7,863 bases of DNA from DASTCC01 sp035711465 (GTDB taxonomy: Bacteria > Acidobacteriota > Vicinamibacteria > Vicinamibacterales > SCN-69-37): positions 1 to 7,863 of the forward strand of contig DASTCC010000372.1 in the NCBI GenBank assembly GCA_035711465.1, given 5' to 3'. A model generated the notes under the pieces. It ran no database searches. It saw only the letters and a list, made by a program, of their open reading frames with translations, and was not told the DNA's origin. Shown piece after piece: positions 1-6,831 of this stretch. Numbering within the stretch: the first letter of the stretch is position 1; the number at the start of each line of letters is the position of its first letter. Made by a program: the position numbers and the translations under genes.

Positions 1-203
1 GCGGGAATGATGCGCCGGAACGTGTCCACCGGGGCGTCGTTCACGCCGACGGTCAGAGCATCGCGCACGCGCGCGGACCCGTCGGCGAGCAGCTCAATCG
101 CCAGTTCGCGCCGCTCAATCGAGACGTCAGCCGGCGCGGGCGGCGTGCAGGACGCCAGGCCCAGGACCAGCGCCATCGCCGCCCGGCGTGAAGGATTCGA
201 CAT
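1..203 (-). CDS. Putative lipoprotein, DUF2207-like N-terminus (partial, 3' end outside window)
   Basis: Only the first 67 codons are visible; the gene runs off the left edge. The protein begins MSNPSRRAAMALVLGLASC, a short basic n-region and a hydrophobic stretch ending in a lipobox (LASC, Cys at residue 19), so it is probably exported and lipid-anchored. The mature part (about residues 25-67) alternates like a beta-rich domain: DVSIERRELAIELLADGSARVRD, then FRRIIP near the edge. That resembles the start of DUF2207 membrane proteins (a 'DG..V.E' strand followed by 'F.R.IP'), but this is pattern memory on a fragment. The start was chosen because it gives a clean lipoprotein signal. An out-of-frame ATG lies 4 bases upstream at 207, and no strong Shine-Dalgarno is visible. 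It starts 26 nt after the permease stop, so it is probably the last visible gene of that transcript. Function unknown. Confidence 0.6.
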   Translation of the reverse strand, partial: MSNPSRRAAMALVLGLASCTPPAPADVSIERRELAIELLADGSARVRDALTVGVNDAPVDTFRRIIP

Positions 204-229
204 TCATCGTCAATGGTACCGCGAAGGCG

Positions 230-1497
230 TCAGGCCGTCTCCCAGCGCCGGGCGAAGAGGCGCGCCGCGGCGAAGAAGACTGCCGCCAGCGTGATCAGCA
301 CCGCGACCTGCGGCGCCAGCGCGGCGATCGGCGCCTCGCGCCAGAACACCTTGAGATAGCCGTCGAGCGCCCAGGCGTTGAAGGTCACGAGACCGAACCG
401 CTGCATCGCCTCGCTCATCATGAAACGCGGGAACATGCTGCCGCCGACCGCGGACATCGTCAGGATGACGATGGTGGACATGCCCGACAGCTGCGCACGG
501 GACCGGCTGAGCGTCGCGAGCACGAGGCCGAACCCCGCGGCGGCCGCAGCGGTGACGACGGTCATCACCGCGAACCCGGGTAGATGCGACGCCAGCGGCA
601 GACCGAACATCACGGCGCCCCAGGTAAACATCAGGGTGAGCTGCAGGCAGCCCATGATCGTCAGGAAGATCCATTTGCCGAGGAGGACACCGGTCATGCC
701 GGCACGCGATCCGATCAGACGATCGAGCGTGCCCGACTCTTCTTCCTCGAGCAGGGTGCCGCCGGCGCCCGCGCACGAGAACAGCAGGAACATCACGCCG
801 ATGCCGGCCGCGTAGAACGAGATCGTCGGCGCGCTGCCCGCGTTCGGCTGCATGACGTTGACGATCTCGATCGAGAGTCCGAACGCCGAGTCGCCGCCAC
901 CGGCACCGGTGGACGGGTCCGCCCGCATCTGGCCCACCCAGCTGTCCATCGACCGCCGCTGATCGGGCGGCAGCGGGCCGCTGTACTTCTCGAACATCTC
1001 GATGCCCTGGATCGCCATCGATTCCGGCGCGGCGGTGAAGCTGACCTTCTGCAGCAGACCCTGAACCAGCTGCGGCGCGACCGGATCGGACACGTCCGCC
1101 AGCAGCTGCACCGTCGGCCCGGCAGCGCCCGACCCGTCGGACCAGAACCGCGGCGACGCGCCGAGTCCCTTCGGCAGGATCACCGCGACCGGCGCCGTCC
1201 CGCCCTTCACCAGCGCCTCGGCCGACGCACGATCGAGAGGAGTCTCGGCGCCGTTCACCTGCCGCGTCGTCTGGACGCGCAAGCCGCCTTCTGCCTGGAA
1301 CGCCTTCACGAGCTTGCGCGAGTACTCGGATTGATCTTCGTCGACGATCGCGACACGGACACGGCTCGTCGCGTCGGTCTGGTTGCCGAAGACGGTCGCG
1401 AAGATCGAAAAGAAGATGATCGGCAGCACGAACGTCAGCGCCTGCGCGACCCGGTCGCGACGGAGGTTGATGAACGCGACACGCAACAAGGTCCCGA

Positions 1498-1501
<4 letters not shown>
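230..1501 (-). CDS. ABC-2 type transporter permease
   Basis: Inner-membrane subunit of an ABC-2 type exporter, 423 residues, complete. One N-terminal membrane segment (about 20-39, FVLPIIFFSIFATVFG) is followed by a large extracytoplasmic domain (about 40-225) and five C-terminal segments (about 227-247, 270-298, 308-331, 338-358, 395-415). This 1+5 layout with a long first loop is that of the YhhJ/YbhS-like ABC2_membrane_3 family. The cytoplasmic EEEESGTLDRL motif (252-262) after the second segment is the usual family marker that contacts the ATPase. The ATG overlaps the stop of the ATPase gene (ATGA, 1498-1501), indicating translational coupling and a shared complex. The substrate cannot be read from the sequence; drugs, lipids or polysaccharide precursors are all known for this superfamily. 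No adaptor or outer-membrane gene is next to it on this strand. Confidence 0.93.
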
Positions 1502-2439
<938 letters not shown>

Positions 2440-2479
2440 GCAGTCGACCCTGCACAGAGTGAACGCTCTTGCCCGGCGG

Positions 2480-2503
2480 CCGTTCGCGCGAATCGGCGAA
2501 CGG
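2480..2503. repeat. Perfect 8-bp stem-loop in the rsgA-ABC ATPase gap
   Basis: CCGTTCGC (2480-2487) and GCGAACGG (2496-2503) are exact reverse complements around an 8-base loop. It lies in the 87-bp non-coding gap (2440-2526) between the rsgA stop and the ATPase start. No T-run follows on the minus strand, so it is not a classical intrinsic terminator. It could attenuate or process the transcript, or be a protein site. The structure is directly visible; the role is unknown. Confidence 0.5.
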
Positions 2504-2526
2504 GCGCGTGTCGTCGGCGAAACGCG

Positions 2527-3597
2527 CTAGCGGCCGCGATCCTTCTGCATCGCCTTGAGCGCCTTGTTCTGGATCTTCGACTGCCGCTTGGCCTCGAGCA
2601 GGCTCCGTTCGTCGCGCCGGTCGGCGAGCTCCTGCTGTTCGCTCTGCAGCTTGAGGAAGCTGGCATGGCGCTCGGCGTCGAGCTGCCCCGATTCGACCGC
2701 CGCTTTGACCGCGCAGCCGGGCTCGCGGTCGTGGCGGCAGTCGCGAAACCGGCAGGCGTCGGCAAGCGCCGCGATGTCCGCGAAGCTGTCGACGACCGGC
2801 GCGGTTTCCCAGAGCGCGACCTCGCGCATGCCGGGCGTGTCGATGATCAGGCCGCCGCTTTCGCGCATCATCAACTGTCGGTGCACGCTGGTATGACGGC
2901 CGCGACGATCCCAGTCGCGTACGTCGCCCGTCAGCAACGCTTCGCGGCCGATGAGCTGATTGACGATCGAGGACTTCCCCGCTCCCGAAGGGCCGAGGAG
3001 CGCCAGAGTCATGCCGGGGCGCAGGTCGCGTTCGAGCCGATCGAGGCCGAAGCCGGTCTTCGTGCTGACTGCCACCACCGGCGCCGCACCGGCCGCGAGG
3101 GTCGCTTCGGCGACGGCGGCGCCGACGTCATCGACGAGGTCGCTCTTGTTGAGCACGACGACGGGCCTGGCGCCGCTGCGCTCGGCGACGACGAGATAGC
3201 GCTCGATGGCGCGCGCGTTCACGGCGGCGTCGAGCCCGAAGACGAGCCACACGACGTCGATGTTCGCGGCGACGACCTGCTCGGTCGTCTCGCGGCCCGC
3301 GGCCTTGCGCGAAAACCAGGTGCGCCGGGGCAGCACCGCCACGATGAGCGCCCGCCCGCCGGTCGGATCGGGGCGCACGACCACCCAGTCGCCGACCGCG
3401 GGCAGTTCGTGGCGGCCCACGGCGCGATGCTTGATACGCCCCGCCGTTTCGGCCAGGAGCTCGCCCGCCTCGGCGGCGAGCCGGAACACGTGGTTGTGCT
3501 CGAGACAGACGCGCGCGGGCACCGCGCCCTCCGGGGCGACGGCGTCGAACTTCGCCTGCCACTCGTCGCTCCACCCGAGCGCGATCAGCGGCGGCAT
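2527..3597 (-). CDS. rsgA: Small ribosomal subunit biogenesis GTPase RsgA
   Basis: Circularly permuted GTPase that acts late in 30S subunit maturation, in the cytoplasm; 356 residues, a normal family length. An OB-fold-like N-terminus (about 25-95, with AVGDWVVV) comes first. The G-motifs follow in permuted order: G4 NKSD (150-153), G5 STK (178-180), G1/P-loop GPSGAGKS (202-209), G2 region GRHTSVHRQL (233-242) and G3 DTPG (253-256). A zinc-binding module follows with Cys282, Cys287, His289 and Cys295. The C-terminus (about 318-356) is a highly charged, probably helical tail. The ATG at 3597 is supported by the usual LGW motif at residues 7-9. No Shine-Dalgarno is visible; an AT-rich stretch lies directly upstream. 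It is divergent from the ankyrin gene across 44 bp. All key residues are present. Confidence 0.97.
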   Translation of the reverse strand: MPPLIALGWSDEWQAKFDAVAPEGAVPARVCLEHNHVFRLAAEAGELLAETAGRIKHRAVGRHELPAVGDWVVVRPDPTGGRALIVAVLPRRTWFSRKAAGRETTEQVVAANIDVVWLVFGLDAAVNARAIERYLVVAERSGARPVVVLNKSDLVDDVGAAVAEATLAAGAAPVVAVSTKTGFGLDRLERDLRPGMTLALLGPSGAGKSSIVNQLIGREALLTGDVRDWDRRGRHTSVHRQLMMRESGGLIIDTPGMREVALWETAPVVDSFADIAALADACRFRDCRHDREPGCAVKAAVESGQLDAERHASFLKLQSEQQELADRRDERSLLEAKRQSKIQNKALKAMQKDRGR

Positions 3598-3600
3598 AAA

Positions 3601-3632
3601 ACTTTACGGTACAAAGTAATCTGCGTTAACAT
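3601..3632. promoter_or_regulatory. Divergent promoter region with ACTTT-N7-AAAGT inverted repeat
   Basis: This is the only markedly AT-rich stretch nearby and sits between two divergent starts. ACTTT (3601-3605) and AAAGT (3613-3617) form a perfect 5-bp inverted repeat with a 7-base centre, the size of a small dimeric-repressor operator. Towards the plus strand, TTTACG (3603-3608), an 18-bp spacer and TAACAT (3627-3632) resemble -35/-10 boxes. Towards the minus strand, TTAACG, 17 bp and TAAAGT (3606-3601) do the same. The repeat overlaps the minus-strand -10 and the plus-strand -35, so a bound regulator could affect both genes. The sequence match is visible; promoter and operator function are inferred. 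Confidence 0.4.
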
Positions 3633-3641
3633 CGACGAGTG

Positions 3642-4376
3642 ATGGCCCGGCGTCTCGCACGCATCGTCTTCGGAATGCTCCTGATTATGCTCGCCCTGGG
3701 CGGCGTCGCGCTCGTCCTCGCCCAGGCCCGCCACTCCGAGCCCTGGCCGCCTGCCAGCCGCGCCGCGGCCGCCGGCGACGTCGCGGCCCTCGAGTCCCAC
3801 ATCGATGCCGGTGTGTCTCCGGATGCGGCTGAAGGCCGCGGCGGCACGCGCCTGCTGGCGTCGGCCGCGCGAACCGGACGGCTCGACGCGATGCGCCTGC
3901 TGCTCGACCGCGGCGCCGATCCAAACCTGTCCGACAGCGGCGGCAACCACTGGATCCCGTTGATGCACGCCGTGCACAAGCACCAGTTCGACGCCGTCCG
4001 GCTCCTGCTCGAACGAGGCGCGCGGCCCGACGGCTCGAAGGATCTCCGTGTAACGCCGCTGATGATGGCCGTGGGGTCGGGCCAGGTCGAGGTGGCGACC
4101 ACACTCCTGGACAAGGGCGCCGATCCGATGCGCCGGACGCCAGGCCACGGCTCGATGCTGACGCTGGCCGTGGCCGGCGGGGCGTTGACCGACCTCGACG
4201 GACCGCTCCTCGGCGGCTGCTACCCCGCCATGGTGAAGCTCCTGATGGACCGCGCGCCGCTCATCCGGTTCGACGACGGGCTCCAGGAAGCCACGGCACG
4301 GCTCTTCGCCCGGCTCAACGGCTGCCGTGAAAGCCTGACCCTGATCCGGGGGAGGCTCTCTCCCGCTAAACCGTAG
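3642..4376 (+). CDS. Membrane-anchored ankyrin-repeat protein
   Basis: 244 residues from the ATG; a GTG directly before it at 3639 would add one residue. A basic N-terminus (MARRLAR) precedes a hydrophobic segment (about 8-28, IVFGMLLIMLALGGVALVLAQ). It could be a signal anchor or a signal peptide, and either would place the rest in the periplasm. About four ankyrin repeats follow: roughly 38-66 (ASRAAAAGDVAALESHIDAG), 68-97 (LLASAARTGRLDAMRLLLDRGADPN), 102-132 (PLMHAVHKHQFDAVRLLLERGARPD) and 137-163 (TPLMMAVGSGQVEVATTLLDKGADP). A degenerate fifth spans 170-205. Ankyrin repeats bind other proteins; no enzymatic domain is present, and the partner is unknown. Two cysteines (about 193 and 228) could form a disulfide if periplasmic. 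No clear Shine-Dalgarno is seen. It appears to be a single-gene unit, divergent from rsgA and 219 bp before the efflux operon. Confidence 0.88.
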   Translation: MARRLARIVFGMLLIMLALGGVALVLAQARHSEPWPPASRAAAAGDVAALESHIDAGVSPDAAEGRGGTRLLASAARTGRLDAMRLLLDRGADPNLSDSGGNHWIPLMHAVHKHQFDAVRLLLERGARPDGSKDLRVTPLMMAVGSGQVEVATTLLDKGADPMRRTPGHGSMLTLAVAGGALTDLDGPLLGGCYPAMVKLLMDRAPLIRFDDGLQEATARLFARLNGCRESLTLIRGRLSPAKP

Positions 4377-4497
4377 AGCGTTCGCTATCGTCCAATAGGT
4401 CGACCACAGCACCAGTAGTGCGCGCCGGCGGGTCGGACGGTGAATCAGCCCGTCCCCCGAACGGGATTCGAAGTTCGCGAAACCGCACTAAACGGCA

Positions 4498-4520
4498 GGT
4501 CTGGCTGGGGAGGCCAAACC
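4498..4520. repeat. Stem-loop in the gap after the ankyrin gene
   Basis: GGTCTGGC (4498-4505) pairs with GCCAAACC (4513-4520) at seven of eight positions around the loop TGGGGAG. It lies downstream of the ankyrin gene and just before the candidate promoter of the efflux operon. Only a short T-rich patch (4536-4539) follows, 15 bases later, so its value as a terminator is doubtful. The rest of 4377-4531 shows a shorter hairpin (CCCGT 4449-4453 with ACGGG 4461-4465) and no coding signal that I trust. Confidence 0.3.
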
Positions 4521-4531
4521 GATTCAAGTGC

Positions 4532-4559
4532 TTGCTTTTCATGGTGATAGCGCCATACT
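4532..4559 (+). promoter_or_regulatory. Candidate sigma-70 promoter of the efflux operon
   Basis: TTGCTT (4532-4537), a 16-bp spacer and CATACT (4554-4559) resemble -35 and -10 boxes (3/6 and 4/6 matches). They lie in a locally AT-richer patch about 36 bp before the adaptor start. This would give a short leader of roughly 30 nt containing the AAGGG ribosome binding site at 4586-4590. It is the best promoter candidate in the gap, judged by eye only. Confidence 0.4.
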
Positions 4560-4595
4560 AGCGTCCTGGCACCGACTTTTGCATTAAGGGTACTT

Positions 4596-5858
4596 ATGGC
4601 TATGGACGTCAAGCGCGATCCCAAGATCCTCAAGAAGAAGAAAATCCGCCGCGCCATCTTCGGCGTCGCGGCCGCCGCCGTCCTGGTCGCGGTCACGGTC
4701 GCCGTCTCGCGCCTCGAGCCGGCCGCGCCGAGCGTCCAGGAAGGCACGCTGTGGTTCGGCAACGTCAAGCGGGGCGACATGGTCCGCGAGGTCAAGGGCG
4801 CGGGGACGCTTGTGCCCGAGGACATTCGCTGGGTCCCGGCCCGCGTTTCGGGCCGCGTCGAGAGGCGTCTGCTCCAGGCCGGCGCGCAGGTCGAGGTCGG
4901 CACCGCGATCATCGAGCTCGACAACCCCGACCTCAGACAGCAGATGAACAACGCCGAGCTCACCTGGAAGTCGCAGCAGGCGCAGTTGGAAAATCGGCGC
5001 GCCGCGCTCGAGACGCAGATGGTGCAGCGTGAGAACGCGGTCGCCAACGCGCGCTCGGACTACGACGTCGCGATGAAGGACCTCGAGGCCAACAAGCAGC
5101 TGTTCGAGCAGGGACTGGTCGCCGGCCTGACGGTGCAGCGCCTGCAGGCCACGGCCGCCAACCGCAAGCTCGCGCTCGAGCTGGCGCAGAAGCAGCTCGA
5201 TTCGGACAAGAAGACCGCCGAATCCCAGCTGGCGCCGGACATCGCCCAGGTCAACCAGGCCAAGGCGACCTTCGACCAGCTCGCGCGTCAGGTGTCCGAG
5301 CTCGTCGTCCGCTCGCCGATGAAGGGCCAGCTCCAGATCGTCAACGTCGAGCTCGGCGCGCAGGTCGCCGCCGGCGCCAACGTCGTGCGCGTCTCGGATC
5401 CGACGAAGCTCAAGGCCGAGATTCGCATCTCTGAAACGCAGACGCGCGATCTGGCCATCGGACTGCCGGCCATGGTCGACACGCGCAACGGCATCGTGCC
5501 CGGCCACGTCACCCGCATCGACCCGGCCTCGCAGGGCGGCACGGTCGGCGTCGACGTTTCGCTCGACGGACCGCTGCCGGCGGGCGCGCGGCCCGATCTC
5601 TCGGTCGACGGCACCGTGCAGCTCGAGAAGCTCGTCAACATCCTGTTCGTCGAGAGCCCGGCGTTCGGTCAGGAGAACAGCAAGATCAGTCTCTTCCTGG
5701 TCGACCCGGCGACGAAGATGGCGACGCGGACGACGGTGGCGATCGGCCGCCGCTCGGTGCAGTACGTGGAAGTGGTCGAAGGCTTGAAAGAAGGCGATCG
5801 GGTGGTGCTGTCCGACATGTCGCAATACGACGCGTGGAACCGCATCCAGATCAACTGA
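4596..5858 (+). CDS. Periplasmic adaptor subunit (MacA/HlyD-like membrane fusion protein)
   Basis: 420 residues. It bridges an inner-membrane ABC pump to an outer-membrane channel. A lysine-rich cytoplasmic start (to about 18) and one membrane anchor (about 19-38) come first. The first lipoyl half follows (about 75-110, VSGRVERRLLQAGAQVEVGTAIIELDNP), then a long alpha-helical hairpin rich in Gln, Glu, Lys and Ala (about 112-235). The second lipoyl half is about 236-268 (VVRSPMKGQLQIVNVELGAQVAAG). A beta-barrel (about 270-345) and a membrane-proximal domain ending DRVVLSDMSQYDAWNRIQIN complete it. The ATG at 4596 follows AAGGG (4586-4590) with a 5-base spacer, better than the ATG at 4602. It is the first gene of an adaptor-ATPase-permease operon, so MacA-like despite the 'RND adaptor' labels such proteins often get. 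No TolC-type gene is in the window. The substrate is unknown. Confidence 0.94.
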   Translation: MAMDVKRDPKILKKKKIRRAIFGVAAAAVLVAVTVAVSRLEPAAPSVQEGTLWFGNVKRGDMVREVKGAGTLVPEDIRWVPARVSGRVERRLLQAGAQVEVGTAIIELDNPDLRQQMNNAELTWKSQQAQLENRRAALETQMVQRENAVANARSDYDVAMKDLEANKQLFEQGLVAGLTVQRLQATAANRKLALELAQKQLDSDKKTAESQLAPDIAQVNQAKATFDQLARQVSELVVRSPMKGQLQIVNVELGAQVAAGANVVRVSDPTKLKAEIRISETQTRDLAIGLPAMVDTRNGIVPGHVTRIDPASQGGTVGVDVSLDGPLPAGARPDLSVDGTVQLEKLVNILFVESPAFGQENSKISLFLVDPATKMATRTTVAIGRRSVQYVEVVEGLKEGDRVVLSDMSQYDAWNRIQIN

Positions 5859-5874
5859 CGGTCTGAGGCAAGAC

Positions 5875-5932
5875 CCGGCGGGCCTGTCGCCCGCCGGCAG
5901 TGGTGAGGCTGTCGCGGCGACTGCGCCGCGAC
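5875..5932. repeat. Two tandem perfect 9-bp GC-rich stem-loops between adaptor and ATPase genes
   Basis: CCGGCGGGC (5875-5883) pairs exactly with GCCCGCCGG (5889-5897) around CTGTC. Thirteen bases later GTCGCGGCG (5911-5919) pairs exactly with CGCCGCGAC (5924-5932) around ACTG. Both fill most of the 93-nt gap (5859-5951) and end about 10 nt before the ATPase Shine-Dalgarno. Neither is followed by a T-tract, so they are unlikely to be ordinary terminators. mRNA stabilisation, processing or tuning of downstream expression are possible roles (inference). Confidence 0.65.
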
Positions 5933-5951
5933 CACAACGATAGGAGTGGAA

Positions 5952-6695
5952 ATGAGTACGACGGGGCAGCCGCTCATTCACCTCGACGGCGTGACGAAGA
6001 TCTTCTACACGGATGAAGTCGAAACGCACGCGCTCGCGGGAATCCATCTCGAGATCCAGCGCGGCGAGTACATCTCGATTGCCGGGCCGTCGGGCTGCGG
6101 CAAGTCGACGCTCTTGTCGATCCTCGGCCTGCTCGACACGCCGACCGAAGGCACTTACGTGCTCAACGGCCGCTCGGTCGCGGATCTGCCGCTCTCGGAG
6201 CGCGCCCGCGTGCGCAACCGCGAAATCGGGTTCATTTTTCAGAGCTTCAACCTCATCGGCGATCTCACCGTCTACGAGAACGTCGAGCTGCCGCTCACCT
6301 ACCGCGGCATGAAGTCGGCCGAACGCAAGGAGCGCGTGATGGCGGCGCTCGAGAAGGTCGGCATGTCGCATCGCGCCAAGCACCTGCCCAGCCAGCTGTC
6401 AGGCGGTCAGCAGCAGCGCGTCGCCGTGGCCCGCGCGGTCGGCGGATCGCCCTCGATCCTGCTGGCCGACGAGCCCACCGGTAACCTCGACTCGAAGAAC
6501 GGCGAGGCGGTGATGGGTCTCTTGCAGGAGTTGCACAAGGAAGGCGCGACCATCTGCATGGTCACGCACGATCCGCGCTACGCGAAGAACGCCGAGCGGT
6601 CGATCCACTTGTTCGACGGCCGCGTCGTGGAAGAAGACGCCGCTCGCAGCGGCCAGAAGGATCTCGAGGAGAGCGGCTTCCACCTCGGGAACTAG
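5952..6695 (+). CDS. ABC transporter ATP-binding protein, MacB/LolD class
   Basis: Cytoplasmic ATPase of 247 residues driving the tripartite export system. Motifs are complete: Walker A GPSGCGKS (45-52), Q-loop Gln97 (FIFQSFNLI), signature LSGGQ (149-153), Walker B ILLADE (169-174), D-loop NLD (178-180) and H-loop His206 (VTHD). The Q-loop and signature surroundings are those of the MacB/LolD/FtsE group, whose permeases are mechanotransmission (type VII) proteins rather than ordinary channels. The ATG at 5952 was chosen because AGGAG (5942-5946) sits 5 bases upstream; a GTG at 5946 would overlap that site. The C-terminal tail (about 225-247, acidic) extends slightly past the core domain. It lies between adaptor and permease genes in one direction. 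In E. coli MacB this domain is fused to its permease; here it is separate. Confidence 0.96.
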   Translation: MSTTGQPLIHLDGVTKIFYTDEVETHALAGIHLEIQRGEYISIAGPSGCGKSTLLSILGLLDTPTEGTYVLNGRSVADLPLSERARVRNREIGFIFQSFNLIGDLTVYENVELPLTYRGMKSAERKERVMAALEKVGMSHRAKHLPSQLSGGQQQRVAVARAVGGSPSILLADEPTGNLDSKNGEAVMGLLQELHKEGATICMVTHDPRYAKNAERSIHLFDGRVVEEDAARSGQKDLEESGFHLGN

Positions 6696-6705
6696 ATCTG
6701 CCTCG

Positions 6706-6804
6706 CACCGGCAGACGGCCGGCCACCCGGGCGCACAGCCTCCGCCCGCCGTCGGCCGCCGTTCTGCCGGTGATGTTCGTCTCTGGCACGGCGCCTCCGC
6801 CGTG
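6706..6804. repeat. Nested long stem-loop plus second hairpin between ATPase and permease genes
   Basis: CACCGGCAGA (6706-6715) pairs exactly with TCTGCCGGTG (6763-6772). After a one-base bulge, 6716-6719 pairs with 6758-6761, and after another, 6721-6724 pairs with 6754-6757, giving about 18 bp of stem. Its loop holds an inner hairpin, CGGGCG (6728-6733) with CGCCCG (6743-6748). A separate hairpin follows: CACGGCG (6787-6793) with CGCCGTG (6798-6804) around CCTC. The 9-mer GCCTCCGCC occurs twice (6738-6746, 6793-6801). No T-tract follows either structure. They occupy most of the 136-nt gap and stop 16 nt before the permease Shine-Dalgarno. Confidence 0.6.
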
Positions 6805-6831
6805 ACTCGTTCATAGGTTGAAGGACCGAAC

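Noticed and set aside
4449..4475. tRNA-like fragment: on the minus strand TTCGAATCCC resembles a T-loop followed by a 3' acceptor side
   Set aside because: The bases before TTCGAAT do not pair with those after it as a 5-bp T-stem, no CCA or anticodon arm follows the expected spacing, and the only acceptor-like partner is about 60 nt away, too short for a tRNA. Probably chance.
5875..5932. Intrinsic (Rho-independent) terminators at the two stem-loops
   Set aside because: No T-run follows either stem, and the next gene starts with a good ribosome binding site about 10 nt later in the same operon.
5946..5951. GTG at 5946 as the ATPase start
   Set aside because: It would overlap the AGGAG ribosome binding site, which is ideally spaced for the ATG at 5952. 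The two extra residues are not needed by the domain.
4584..6383. Long open frame of 599 codons on the minus strand across the adaptor and ATPase genes
   Set aside because: Its translation is dominated by Arg, Asp, Leu and His with no recognisable domain, and it mirrors the codon structure of two well-supported plus-strand genes. It is a high-GC antisense shadow.
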